A DNA stretch of 64,000 nt from Actinotignum schaalii FB123-CNA-2 (GTDB taxonomy: Bacteria; Actinomycetota; Actinomycetes; Actinomycetales; Actinomycetaceae). The position numbers and the translations under genes were made by a program. The first letter of the stretch is position 1. Every line of letters starts with the position of its first letter. A model generated the notes under the pieces. It was not told the DNA's origin. It did not search any database and saw only the letters and a program-made list of their open reading frames with translations. The stretch covers positions 498,770 through 562,769 of the forward strand of contig NZ_KE150262.1 of the NCBI RefSeq assembly GCF_000411135.1, in the 5' to 3' direction. Shown here in pieces: positions 17,708 through 26,635 of the stretch.

Positions 17708-17806
17708 GTGGCAAACGTTGTTTGCTTCTGAGCAAACGCAGCTTGGTTGCTTATTCGCGCGGCTGCGCTACCCAAAGAAAGGGCGCAATAACGCCACTTT
17801 CGGGTA

Positions 17807-18817
17807 TTAATTGACAGGTTGGCGTGGGGGCGCCGTCGATTCTCGAATTATCAGCTCAGGAATAAAAGCAATGTCTTGAGCTTCGGCGGGTTGCTCCAGA
17901 AGAAGGCGAGCTGCGGTTTCTCCCAGTTGCTCCATGGGCTGACGAACGGTTGTCAGCGGAGTGATGAGTTCGCGGGCAACGTCAATATCATCAAAGCCAA
18001 TAATGGACATATCGCGTGGGATAGAAAGATGATGCCGCCTGGCAGCACGCATTGCACCGATGGCAAGGGAGTCGTTGGCACAAAAAACAGCGGTAACTTC
18101 CGGGTGGGAGGAAAGGAGCTTCGTCATGGCGCGTTCACCGCTTGCGGCATCAAAACGCTCGGCGCTGATTTCCACCAAGGTCAGCAGGTCATCGGATTTC
18201 ATAACGGTCTGGCGAACTCCTATTCTTCGCGCCTGCGCTTGCCGTACTTTAGCTGAGCCGTTGATAAAGCCAATGCGATGATGGCCGAGACTTCGAAGGT
18301 GCTCGATAGCTATTTGAGCACCTTTGGTATCGTCAACGGAAACAGCATTCATCCCGTCCTTGAGCGCGGGATGATCAAGTAGAACGAGGGGTATTCTCCG
18401 AATTTCGAGAAGTTCGAGGCTTTTCTCGGCACCTGAGGACGGTGTCAGAATAATTCCACGTACTTCCTGGCCGAGTAGAAGGCGAAGTAAACCAGCCTCG
18501 CGGTCGGGATCTCCCCCTGTTGAACCGATAACGGGAAAACATGATTCTTCTGCCAAACGGGCTTCAATCGCGCTTGCGGCAGCGGCGAAAAATGGATTGG
18601 CGACGTCGAGAACTAGGACTCCCACCAATTTGGAATCGACTTTACGTAAACGGCGCCCGGCTTCGGAGGGAATGAACCCGAGTTTTTCGATAGCTGCTTC
18701 GACCTTTTTACGCGTGTGGTCGGAAACCCGTTCCGGATGATTGAGAACGTTGGAAGCAGTTCCTAATGACACCCCGGCTAATTGTGACACCTCGCGGATA
18801 CTGGGACGTCGAATCAC
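17807..18817 (-). CDS. LacI family regulator of the rhamnose operon
   Basis: 336 residues from the GTG at 18817, preceded by GAGGAGGAGA. The DNA-binding helix is IREVSQLAGVSLGTASNVLNHPERVSDHTR, followed by a periplasmic-binding-protein-like effector domain (VLVLDVANPFFAAAA...DDIDVARELITPLTTVRQP). It lies upstream of rhaM in the same orientation, with the predicted operators between them. The inducer is presumably L-rhamnose or L-rhamnulose. Confidence 0.88.
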   Translation of the reverse strand: MIRRPSIREVSQLAGVSLGTASNVLNHPERVSDHTRKKVEAAIEKLGFIPSEAGRRLRKVDSKLVGVLVLDVANPFFAAAASAIEARLAEESCFPVIGSTGGDPDREAGLLRLLLGQEVRGIILTPSSGAEKSLELLEIRRIPLVLLDHPALKDGMNAVSVDDTKGAQIAIEHLRSLGHHRIGFINGSAKVRQAQARRIGVRQTVMKSDDLLTLVEISAERFDAASGERAMTKLLSSHPEVTAVFCANDSLAIGAMRAARRHHLSIPRDMSIIGFDDIDVARELITPLTTVRQPMEQLGETAARLLLEQPAEAQDIAFIPELIIRESTAPPRQPVN

Positions 18818-19042
18818 GTCTCCTCCTCGGAATTGGAACGGTAATATTAGCCATCCTAGGCGAGTTTCTTTACGGGCGGCACCTTCCACATCACCACTAA
18901 ACACTTACGCGAAAAAGACCTCGCCGCGAAACGAGACCATCCGGTCCGGAACCAATTAATTCGGAGCTTGCCACGACGTGCGCGGTGTAGGCAACCATTT
19001 CTGCCCCAAAAACGTGTCGTAGCCTCCCGGTAAACTGATGGC

Positions 19043-20260
19043 ATGAGCGACAATGGAGCCCAAACTCAGCAAGAACCGCGCGGCCGCGCCACCCGCACGT
19101 CCCTGATTGCGGCATTTCTGGTGCTTGCACTCGGCGTGGCTGGCGGGCTCTGGTGGTGGTTCAATGGGAGAACCTCCTCAACTCCGGCGGCTGGCCCCTC
19201 GGCTACCGCAACGGCATCGGCTGAGGCGGGCGGAGCGGCAGGTGCGTCGTCGTCGCCCATTACCGCGGCGGAATCTAGCCCCGCGCCGGTGCCCGGCCCC
19301 ACGGATAAAGAAATGCGCAACGGAACCTATATTCTTCCGGATGTGTGTTACAGCAAACGTAACCCGCCCGCGCCTGTGACCGTGGCGCACGGGAAGATTC
19401 TTCCGGATCGCGAAACGGGGATGCAGCCGGGAACCATTCACCTCACCGAGCCGCTGGTGCTCGGCGGCGTGGAATATCGCGCGGTCGCGATGTCCTGCGG
19501 GGTGGGGGACCCGGCCATCGGCGCCATCGGGATTTACGATGCGAACCTCAGGCTCGTTTCCGCCATTGGCAACCATCAGTGGGGTGTGAAAAACAGCGTC
19601 CGGGGCACCCACATCGCCCAAGATTATGACGGCCTGTGGTCCTTTAGCGTGCATTCCATGGAATTCAAGGCCGGCCAGGCGCGGATTACGTACACGTCCT
19701 ATACGCCCGTCGGTGGAGTGACGCGAGCCATGGAACGCGCGTATCCGCCGCATACCACCACCGTGAACTTCGTGTGGAACGGCAGTCAGTTCGTGCAAAC
19801 GGGCGAGGTGTCCTTCCAGTTTGAGGACGGGCATTCCGTCACCGCACCCACCGAAGAACGCGCGCAGGCTGACCGTCAAACCCTTGCCGCGGCGGGATCG
19901 GAATGGGAAAATCTGCTCCCCGAACTCACCGGCGATCCACGCCTCACGGATGAAGAACAGCGCACCGCCGCCGCTGCACACCCCGTTTTCCGCGGATGCA
20001 ACGCTCGCGAACCCCTGAGCACCACAGTCAGCGGCGGGCATGTGAAAGATACCGGCGGGTACGTGAGAGAAACTGATCGCTTTGACGCACAGGTGCCCGG
20101 CGAAGGCGATATCAAACCGCGCCCCACCGATATTCTCTGCGTCTTTTCCGTGGACAACCCGGCAGTTGAGAACGGTCTAGCGGACTATACCTACTACCTT
20201 GTGTACGACGGCGCCACCTCCGGCACCCCACCCCTCATCAACGTAGGAATGCGCCCTTAG
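19043..20260 (+). CDS. Membrane-anchored extracellular protein, unknown function
   Basis: 405 residues. One N-terminal membrane anchor lies about residues 20-40 (LIAAFLVLALGVAGGLWWW), then a Thr/Ser/Ala/Pro-rich linker to about residue 90 and a folded domain with several cysteines. The folded part shares patterns with the lipoprotein at 56,803-58,023: FVWNGSQFVQ versus FTWNGSAWVQ, then a VSFQFEDGHSV-like strand, a GC near the middle and TDILC near the end. The two are probable paralogues. No family is recognised. It ends 6 bases from the convergent oxidoreductase gene. Confidence 0.7.
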   Translation: MSDNGAQTQQEPRGRATRTSLIAAFLVLALGVAGGLWWWFNGRTSSTPAAGPSATATASAEAGGAAGASSSPITAAESSPAPVPGPTDKEMRNGTYILPDVCYSKRNPPAPVTVAHGKILPDRETGMQPGTIHLTEPLVLGGVEYRAVAMSCGVGDPAIGAIGIYDANLRLVSAIGNHQWGVKNSVRGTHIAQDYDGLWSFSVHSMEFKAGQARITYTSYTPVGGVTRAMERAYPPHTTTVNFVWNGSQFVQTGEVSFQFEDGHSVTAPTEERAQADRQTLAAAGSEWENLLPELTGDPRLTDEEQRTAAAAHPVFRGCNAREPLSTTVSGGHVKDTGGYVRETDRFDAQVPGEGDIKPRPTDILCVFSVDNPAVENGLADYTYYLVYDGATSGTPPLINVGMRP

Positions 20261-20266
20261 CTGCAC

Positions 20267-20929
20267 TTAGTTCTGGGCCGCCAAGATATCCACCGGCCAA
20301 TCGGATAGCTCCAAGCGCTGCCCGAAAGCCACCCCACCCGGCTCCAGCAGCGGCGCATGCTCAGCAGCCAGCTCCACCGGATCAAAACCAATCGCATCAA
20401 TAAAAGCAGCCACCCGGGAACGTGCGGCAGCGTCATCCCCGGCCACAGCCACCGTACGGCGCGCCGGAGCTCCGTGCGGGCGAGCCTCCGCGGCCAACTC
20501 CGTATACCCCGCATGATTGAGACTCTTGACGATAGCCAGCTCCGGATAGCGTGCTTGCAGCGCGGCGGTGGTGTGCCGGGCAGGTGCAGCGCTGGTATTC
20601 GAAATGCCATTGGCCGCGGCCCCGTCGGTCGCCTCCCAGGCATTCGTGGCATCAACAACAACGCCACGAACCCCGGTCAAATCAATCGAAGCAAGTGCAG
20701 GCCGCGGGAGCGCCAAAATCAAAATATCCGCCGTGCGGGTCAGCTCCTCGAAAGAAACCAGGCGAGCGGTCGGCAGCAAGGTCGGCAAAGTGAGATCGTA
20801 GAGCGGATTACCCGGACGCACGCTTACCGCCAGTGGAAAACCCGCCTCCGCAGCCAAGCGTCCTATAGCAGTGCCAAGCTTACCCGCCCCCAGCAGGCCG
20901 ATCAGATCTTTATCCCCAGTGGTGTTCAT
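20267..20929 (-). CDS. NADPH-dependent F420 reductase-like protein
   Basis: 220 residues with a Rossmann NAD(P)-binding start, GLLGAGKLGTAIGRLAAEAG, followed by SVRPGNPLYD, an F420_oxidored-type pattern, and IVKSLNHAGYTELAAEARPH. Such proteins move hydride between NADPH and a deazaflavin or reduce small substrates. No F420 biosynthesis gene is visible here, so cofactor use is unproven. The ATG at 20929 is used; the ribosome site is weak. Confidence 0.7.
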   Translation of the reverse strand: MNTTGDKDLIGLLGAGKLGTAIGRLAAEAGFPLAVSVRPGNPLYDLTLPTLLPTARLVSFEELTRTADILILALPRPALASIDLTGVRGVVVDATNAWEATDGAAANGISNTSAAPARHTTAALQARYPELAIVKSLNHAGYTELAAEARPHGAPARRTVAVAGDDAAARSRVAAFIDAIGFDPVELAAEHAPLLEPGGVAFGQRLELSDWPVDILAAQN

Positions 20930-21117
20930 AAAGAAAGAACGGAAAGCGAGCGGTGAAGTATTCCCAGGGCCACTGGCGGTGCCACCCCCTCATCGCGGGC
21001 CCTGCCGCCAAAAATAAAACACATTATATCCAAGTGAGTGTAGCCTGACCTTCCTATCTTTTCCACGATTTCCGCATAAGAATAAGCCTAGAAGTACCAC
21101 TAATGGAGGTTCTAGTT

Positions 21118-21804
21118 GTGGAGAAATGCGCAATTGAAGCATGCGAATTCAAGCATGGGGACATGGGTCGCTTAGAAATGTCCGATACCATGGCGGGTAT
21201 CCCAGGTGTGTTGGGTATTGAAGCGATGAACCGGCTGCGGGCCGGAGTGCTCGGCGCGAACGATGGCATTGTTTCCGTGGCTGCGGTAGTGATAGCCATG
21301 GGTGGTGCGCGGGCCTCAAGCACCGCGATTCTGCTCGCCGGGCTCGCCGCACTCATTGGTGGCGCAGTATCCATGGCGCTCGGTGAATACATTTCCGTTT
21401 CCTCCCAGCGCGATGCGGAACTGGACGCGCTGCGGCGCCGGGCGGGTGTAACGTCCCGGGCGAGTGTAGCGCGCTGTGCGGATGTAGCATGCCGGAGCGC
21501 CGTGGCGGGCGGACCCGCCACGGAACGTGACATTGTCTCTCCCTTCGGAGCGGCCTTCTCGTCCTTCTTCTCTTTCCTCGCTGGCGGTGCAGTTCCCTTC
21601 GCCGCCAGCCTGCTCGCCCCGCTCGGTGCCATCGCCCCAATCTGCTTCGTGGTCACCGTCGCCGCGCTTGCGCTCACCGGCTGGATCGCCGCGTGGATCG
21701 GTCAAGTCCCGCCGCTGCGCCCCACCCTCCGCACCGCCGCGGGCGGTACCCTCGGCCTCGCCCTGACCTTCGGTATCGGAGCACTTTTCGGCCAAGTAGT
21801 GTAG
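21118..21804 (+). CDS. VIT1/CCC1 family membrane protein
   Basis: 228 residues from the GTG at 21118, which has GGAGG eight bases upstream; the ATG at 21103 overlaps that site. The motif RLRAGVLGANDGIVSVAAVV marks the VIT family, whose plant and yeast members move iron or manganese into vacuoles. Two N-terminal and three C-terminal membrane segments flank a short cytoplasmic part. The insert RRAGVTSRASVARCADVACRS is shorter than the usual metal-binding loop. Bacterial function is presumed metal export or storage, by homology only. Confidence 0.75.
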   Translation: MEKCAIEACEFKHGDMGRLEMSDTMAGIPGVLGIEAMNRLRAGVLGANDGIVSVAAVVIAMGGARASSTAILLAGLAALIGGAVSMALGEYISVSSQRDAELDALRRRAGVTSRASVARCADVACRSAVAGGPATERDIVSPFGAAFSSFFSFLAGGAVPFAASLLAPLGAIAPICFVVTVAALALTGWIAAWIGQVPPLRPTLRTAAGGTLGLALTFGIGALFGQVV

Positions 21805-21904
21805 TATTCAATCAGGCGCGGCGCTGGCTCGTTCTGTGGCTAAGCTCAGACTGGAAGTGTGTCCCGGCCCGTCGGATCTCACCCGGCCCTCGAAAGGACC
21901 TGAT

Positions 21905-22948
21905 ATGACCTACACCTTCGGAATCGATACTTTTGGCGACGTCACCGCCGATGCCTCCGGTACCAAGCTCAGCCACGCCCAGGTGGTGCGCAATGTGGTG
22001 GCCGAAGCGGTGCGCGCCGAAGAGGTCAGCATCGACATTTTCAATATCGGTGAACACCATCGCGACGATTACGCAATCCCCGCCCCCGATGTAGTCCTCG
22101 CCGCGATTGCCGCGCGCACCCAGCGCATCCGTCTCTCCTCCGCCGTCACCGTCCTCAGCTCTGACGACCCGGTTCGCGTGGTCGAACGCTTCGCCACCGT
22201 GGACGCACTCTCCAACGGTCGCGCCGAACTGATGGTGGGCCGCGGCTCCTTCACCGAATCCTTCCCGCTGTACGGCTACAACCTGGCCGATTACGAGGAT
22301 CTCTTCAACGAAAAACTCTCCCTACTCACCGAACTCCTCGCCCGCAACGGCCAGCCCGTCACCTGGAAGGGCGGGCCCCACACCCAAGCGCTGAACGCCG
22401 TAACCCTCTACCCGCCACTCGAACACGGTCCGCTGCCCACCTGGGTGGCCGTGGGCGGCAGCCCGGAATCGGTGGTGCGCGCCGCCCATTACAAACTCCC
22501 GCTCATGCTCGCGATTATTGGTGGCCCCACCTCGCGTTTTGTTCCGTTCACGGATCTGTACCGGCGCGCCTGGGAGCAGTTCGGGAACGACGGCGCAGCT
22601 GAGGTCGGCTACCACTCGTACGGCTACGTTGCTCGCACCGACGAGGAAGCCGTGGCTGACTTCTTCGACTACTACGTGGAAACGAATTCCCGCATCGGGC
22701 GGGAACGCGGTTGGCGCCCGCCTTCGCGGGAGGCGTATCTCTACGAGGTGAAGAACGGGGCGCTGGCGGTGGGTTCACCGGAAACCGTGGCCCGCAAAAT
22801 CGCCACCGGCATGCGCGAGCTAGGTGCCACTCGCTACGACCTCAAGGTCTCCTATGGCTCGCAGCCTCACGAACAGAATCTTTCCTCCATCGAGCTTTTC
22901 GGCACCGAAGTCATCCCGCGGGTCAAGGAGCTGCTGGCCGGAGAATAG
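21905..22948 (+). CDS. LLM class flavin-dependent oxidoreductase
   Basis: 347 residues with the bacterial luciferase-like TIM barrel: FNIGEHHRDDYAIPAPDVVLAAIAARTQ, SSAVTVLSSDDPVRVVERFATVDALSNGRAELMVGRGSF, and PTWVAVGGSPESVVRAA. These are flavin (FMN) monooxygenases or reductases; the substrate is unknown. The start at 21905 (MTYTFGID) follows GAAAGGACC. A perfect 14-bp hairpin follows at 23005-23040. Confidence 0.88.
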   Translation: MTYTFGIDTFGDVTADASGTKLSHAQVVRNVVAEAVRAEEVSIDIFNIGEHHRDDYAIPAPDVVLAAIAARTQRIRLSSAVTVLSSDDPVRVVERFATVDALSNGRAELMVGRGSFTESFPLYGYNLADYEDLFNEKLSLLTELLARNGQPVTWKGGPHTQALNAVTLYPPLEHGPLPTWVAVGGSPESVVRAAHYKLPLMLAIIGGPTSRFVPFTDLYRRAWEQFGNDGAAEVGYHSYGYVARTDEEAVADFFDYYVETNSRIGRERGWRPPSREAYLYEVKNGALAVGSPETVARKIATGMRELGATRYDLKVSYGSQPHEQNLSSIELFGTEVIPRVKELLAGE

Positions 22949-23004
22949 CTGGGCCGCGGAGTAGCTGGCTCGCAGCATCCGCGAATATAAGGCAGATATA
23001 AACC

Positions 23005-23040
23005 AGCGCGGCCCGGGCATATAACAGCCCGGGCCGCGCT
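23005..23040. terminator. Bidirectional terminator hairpin
   Basis: AGCGCGGCCCGGGC (23005-23018) pairs perfectly over 14 bp with GCCCGGGCCGCGCT (23027-23040) around an 8-base loop. It sits between the stops of two convergent genes and probably serves both. Confidence 0.8.
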
Positions 23041-23059
23041 CGCTACTGCTGTGTTAGTT

Positions 23060-24007
23060 TTACTTCTCCGCGATATCTTCGACGATATCCTTGGCCTGGT
23101 CAGCCGCGTGCTGCGCGGCTTCCTTGGCCTTATCGGCTACCTCTTCAGCCGCATCCTTGGCTTCGTGTGCGCCTTCCTTGACGGCATCTTCAGCCCGGGA
23201 GCCAGCACGCTTGGCTTTATCCGCTACGTCGCCAGCTGCGCTTGCGGCGTCGTTCACAACCTCTTCCGCAGCTTCCGCAACCTCCTCAGCACCGGCCTTC
23301 ACGGAATCCTCCACATCTTCCGCGGGATCCTTCACGCCGTCCACATCTTCCCAGTAGGCCTCCGCCCAGGGATCCTCCGTGGGCTGGGAGCGCTTCCACA
23401 GGTAGTAGACCGCAACCCCAAGGCCGCCGACCAGCGCGATGGTGCCGAAAACTCGGCCCTTCCCGCGGGACTTCTTCACCGGTTCGGGAGTTTGAATCTC
23501 ACGCGAGGCCACCCGCGCGATCTTCTGGCCGCGTTCGGCCACCGTACCCTCCCCCTTGGCGGCCTCGGCGGCGGCGTGCAGGGCACGCTGGGCGCGCGGG
23601 AGGTAATCATTGCGCACGTTCTCCACGAACTCCGAAGCGTTATCGCGGGCCTGCTCCACGTAGGGCTTGGCCTTCTCCGCAAGATCGTTGCCCACGGCCT
23701 TCGCCTGTTCCACGTACGGCTTCGCCTTTTCGGCCAGCTCCTGGGCGCGTGGTGCCGCCCATTCGTAACCTTGATTGGCGTAATCGCTCAGGCGTTCACC
23801 GGCCTGCTTCGCGTAATCCTGGAAATCGGACGCGGCGCTCTTTGCCTTGTGCTCCCACTTCTTCTGATTCCGCTTCCCCTTGAGCTGGGCTTTCTTTGCG
23901 GTGCGTTCGGCCTGGCTGCGCAGGTCATCGATTTTCGCCATAATGGCGTCAACCTCCCGCTGCGCTTTCTTGGCACGCTTGTCCGCGCGGCTTCGTCCAC
24001 AAGCCAT
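23060..24007 (-). CDS. LEA-like coiled-coil membrane protein
   Basis: 315 residues, very rich in Ala, Lys and Glu, with repeated 11-residue patterns (AEKAKPYVEQAK twice; VADKAKEAA) typical of late-embryogenesis-abundant or apolipoprotein-like amphipathic helices. One membrane segment lies about residues 187-207 (VFGTIALVGGLGVAVYYLW). The placement next to cyclophilin, rhomboid and crgA recalls the DUF5324 protein of Streptomyces, but membership is not confirmed. A role in envelope stress or membrane association is an inference. Confidence 0.6.
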   Translation of the reverse strand: MACGRSRADKRAKKAQREVDAIMAKIDDLRSQAERTAKKAQLKGKRNQKKWEHKAKSAASDFQDYAKQAGERLSDYANQGYEWAAPRAQELAEKAKPYVEQAKAVGNDLAEKAKPYVEQARDNASEFVENVRNDYLPRAQRALHAAAEAAKGEGTVAERGQKIARVASREIQTPEPVKKSRGKGRVFGTIALVGGLGVAVYYLWKRSQPTEDPWAEAYWEDVDGVKDPAEDVEDSVKAGAEEVAEAAEEVVNDAASAAGDVADKAKRAGSRAEDAVKEGAHEAKDAAEEVADKAKEAAQHAADQAKDIVEDIAEK

Positions 24008-24151
24008 CGTTGACCTCCTACCGTTGAACCACAGAATTCTCCTGCGATTGAGTACCCCTCTATTGTTTCACTTTTCACCCCCCATTTGTCACGTGAATCA
24101 CGTTTGCTTTTCGCGTGGCATAAAACCATGAGGTGTGCGAGACTTGAGCGC

Positions 24152-24673
24152 ATGGAAGCAATTTTTCACACAAGCGAAGGCGATATTCGCGTCGAACTCT
24201 TCCCGAACGAAGCGCCCGAAACGGTCGCTAATTTCACCGGACTAGCTCGCGGTGAACGCGAATGGACCAATCCCGCCACCGGTCAGGCTTCGACCGATCC
24301 GCTGTACAACGGAACGATCTTCCACCGCGTGATCTCCGGTTTCATGATTCAGGGCGGGGATCCGCTCGGTAACGGCACCGGTGGTCCCGGTTATACGTTC
24401 GACGACGAAATCGCCCCCGGCCTCAACTTTGATGCCCCCTACGTGCTGGCCATGGCCAATGCCGGAACCCGCTTCGGCAAGGGCACCAACGGTTCGCAGT
24501 TCTTCATCACCGTGGCACCCACCCCGTGGCTGCTCGGCAAGCACACCATCTTCGGGAAGGTTGCCGATGAGGAATCCACCAAGGTTGTGGATAAGATCGC
24601 CGCGGTGCCCACCGGCGGAAATGATCGCCCGCTCAATGACGTGGTGATTTCCTCCGTCGAGATTATTGACTAA
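24152..24673 (+). CDS. Peptidyl-prolyl cis-trans isomerase (cyclophilin)
   Basis: 173 residues, cytoplasmic single-domain cyclophilin. Catalytic-site stretches are visible: YNGTIFHRVISGFMIQGGDP (with the FHRV arginine), GTNGSQFFIT and LLGKHTIFGKV. It accelerates proline isomerisation in folding proteins. The start at 24152 (MEAIFHTSEGDI) is the family start; an in-frame ATG eight codons earlier is possible. It is followed by a clear terminator. Confidence 0.93.
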   Translation: MEAIFHTSEGDIRVELFPNEAPETVANFTGLARGEREWTNPATGQASTDPLYNGTIFHRVISGFMIQGGDPLGNGTGGPGYTFDDEIAPGLNFDAPYVLAMANAGTRFGKGTNGSQFFITVAPTPWLLGKHTIFGKVADEESTKVVDKIAAVPTGGNDRPLNDVVISSVEIID

Positions 24674-24702
24674 GCAATACGCAAAATTCCGCATACGTGA
24701 TG

Positions 24703-24736
24703 AGCGGGGTGGTACCCAGGTACCGCCCCGCTTTTG
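24703..24736 (+). terminator. Rho-independent terminator after cyclophilin
   Basis: AGCGGGGTGGTAC (24703-24715) pairs with GTACCGCCCCGCT (24720-24732) with one G-U pair and a four-base loop, then TTTTGTG. It ends 40 bases before the first 82-bp palindromic repeat. Confidence 0.85.
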
Positions 24737-24771
24737 TGTGCTCTGCCGGCGGCGATGCTCGCCGCGCGCCA

Positions 24772-24853
24772 GAACACTCACTCAACACTCATCCCAACAC
24801 TCAACTCAACACTCACATACATGAGTGTTGAGTTGAGTGTTAAGTTGAGAGCT
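24772..24853 (+). repeat. 82-bp palindromic repeat, upstream copy
   Basis: The word ACACTCA occurs four times (spacings of 11, 12 and 12 bases), then CATACA, then the inverted TGAGTGT twice and TGAGAGC. The inner part forms a perfect 20-bp-arm palindrome. It differs from the copy at 26,404-26,485 at one base in 82. It ends 14 bases before the start codon of the AlbA_2 gene, so it covers the promoter. The multiple half-sites spaced by about one helical turn suggest a cooperative operator. Confidence 0.9.
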
Positions 24854-24867
24854 CGTAGGATGGCGCT

Positions 24868-26379
24868 ATGCGCATCCCCACAACAAGCGAGGAAACGGGC
24901 CGTCTTATTGAGGGTTTTCGCCAGCAAGGGCGCGATTCTCAGCACATCGAAGTGAAAGCGGCCGCCCACGGCTTGCCCAAAAGTATCGTGGAGACTATCT
25001 CGGCATTCAGCAACGGTTCGGGTGGCTTGATTGTTCTTGGCCTCGATGAGGCCCGCGGCTTCACGCCGGTTCCTAAGTTCCCGGCAGCGCGGATTTACGA
25101 TGCGCTCGCGGGGGTGTGCAGCGATAGCCTCACGCCACCGGTCCGCGCGGATATCGCCATGGTTCCCTATGGAGACACCACTGATGGAGAAACCACGCTG
25201 GTCATGGCCGCGATCCCGCCGCTCCAGCCGCGCGATAAACCCTGCTATGTCACCACCCGCAATGTGTACGGCGGATCCTATATCCGCACCGGCGATGGGG
25301 ACCGCAAACTTTCCGCCTACGAAATTGATCGCCTCCTGGAAAACAAAACACAACCGCATTGGGATACCGACCTGGTGGAGGAAGCCAGCCTCGATTCCCT
25401 AGACCCAGACCTCCTCCACGCGGTCCTAGAACGCGAACGCCTCAACCACCCGCGCATTTTCGGGAAACTTCCGGATGAAACCGCGATGGAGCAGCTACGT
25501 ATTATCGGAACTGGCCCGGATGGGCAGCGCCATCCCACCCTGGCTGGTCTGCTCTGCTTAGGTACGTATCCCCAGGAGTTCTTCCCTCGCCTCACGGTTA
25601 CCTACGCGGTTTACCCGGGATCAACCAAAGCTTCTTCGCTTTCCGGGCAGCGGCATCTGGACTCGGGGACGCTGGCGGGTCCCATTCCCGCCCTGGTGGC
25701 CGACGGTGTCGGCGTCGTCGCAAAAAATATGCGGGTGGGTGGCGTGGTGCGCGGTGCTTTCCGGCATGACCTGGTGGATTATCCGCTCGTTGCGGTGCGC
25801 GAGGCGCTCACGAATGCGCTTATGCATCGCGATTATTCTCCGGTGGCGCGCGGCACCCAGGTGCAGTTGAACCTTTACGCGGATCGTTTGGAAGTGATCA
25901 ATCCAGGCGGGCTGTTCGGCACGGTCACCATTGATTCCCTGGGCACAACCGGGCTGTCTTCCACGCGCAACCAATTCCTGGCGCGGCTGCTGGAATCCAC
26001 GCCTTTCGAAGAGGGCGGTTTTGTGGCGGAAAACCGAGGGAGCGGCTACCAGGAAATTATGACTCAGCTGGAGCGGGAAATGCTTCCGCCAGCGCGGCCC
26101 GTCGACCGGTTGGATAGTTTCAGCCTCACCTTCGAGCGCCGCCGCATGACCCCCGCGGAGCAGGGTGCCGCGGCGGGAACGTCCTCGCGTGAGCGTGTTC
26201 TTGAATATCTGCGCACCCACGCCAGTGCTACCAGCCGCGAACTCGCGGGCGCTGCCGGGATTAGCCTGGGCGGCACCCGGGCTGTGCTCAATACCCTGGT
26301 CACTGAGGGGCAGGTGCAGCGCACTGAGCCTAAGACAAGTCCGAAGCAGCGTTACCGCCTCGCTCAACCTGGCATTTAG
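24868..26379 (+). CDS. AlbA_2/Schlafen-type regulator with ATPase-like and winged-helix domains
   Basis: 503 residues. The N-terminal AlbA_2 domain (about 15-130) includes HIEVKAAAHGLPKSIVETIS and AFSNGSGGLIVLGLDEARG. The middle has HPTLAGLLCLG. A RecG-like/HATPase_c_4 region (about 300-400) has VREALTNALMHRDYSPVARG. A C-terminal winged helix (about 435-500) has TSRELAGAAGISLGGTRAVLNTLVTEG. Such proteins are annotated as ATP-binding transcriptional regulators; some relatives sit in mobile or defence regions. The gene is alone, GC content is like its neighbours, and near-identical 82-bp palindromes flank it, the first across its promoter. Autoregulation is the simplest reading. Confidence 0.85.
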   Translation: MRIPTTSEETGRLIEGFRQQGRDSQHIEVKAAAHGLPKSIVETISAFSNGSGGLIVLGLDEARGFTPVPKFPAARIYDALAGVCSDSLTPPVRADIAMVPYGDTTDGETTLVMAAIPPLQPRDKPCYVTTRNVYGGSYIRTGDGDRKLSAYEIDRLLENKTQPHWDTDLVEEASLDSLDPDLLHAVLERERLNHPRIFGKLPDETAMEQLRIIGTGPDGQRHPTLAGLLCLGTYPQEFFPRLTVTYAVYPGSTKASSLSGQRHLDSGTLAGPIPALVADGVGVVAKNMRVGGVVRGAFRHDLVDYPLVAVREALTNALMHRDYSPVARGTQVQLNLYADRLEVINPGGLFGTVTIDSLGTTGLSSTRNQFLARLLESTPFEEGGFVAENRGSGYQEIMTQLEREMLPPARPVDRLDSFSLTFERRRMTPAEQGAAAGTSSRERVLEYLRTHASATSRELAGAAGISLGGTRAVLNTLVTEGQVQRTEPKTSPKQRYRLAQPGI

Positions 26380-26403
26380 GTGCACTCGCGGCTCGGCGTG
26401 CGG

Positions 26404-26485
26404 GAACACTCACTCAACACTCATCCCAACACTCAACTTAACACTCACATACATGAGTGTTGAGTTGAGTGTTAAGTTGAGAGCT
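26404..26485 (+). repeat. 82-bp palindromic repeat, downstream copy
   Basis: Same sequence and same orientation as 24,772-24,853, with one C-to-T change. It starts 24 bases after the AlbA_2 gene stop. Since 1632 bp separate the copies, recombination between them would delete the whole gene exactly. Downstream, 26,496-26,560 holds a short degenerate tandem of CCGGTTCCGCATCTAT. Confidence 0.9.
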
Positions 26486-26635
26486 TGCGGGCTACACCCG
26501 GTTCCGCATCTATCCGGTTCCGCATCTATCCGGTGCCGCGCCTGTCCGGTACCGTCCACCCGGTCACACCCCCGCGCCGTCCGGTACGCTTGATTCAGAG
26601 TTGTCGAGCGGGATGACCGCGCAGAGAGGCCGAAA

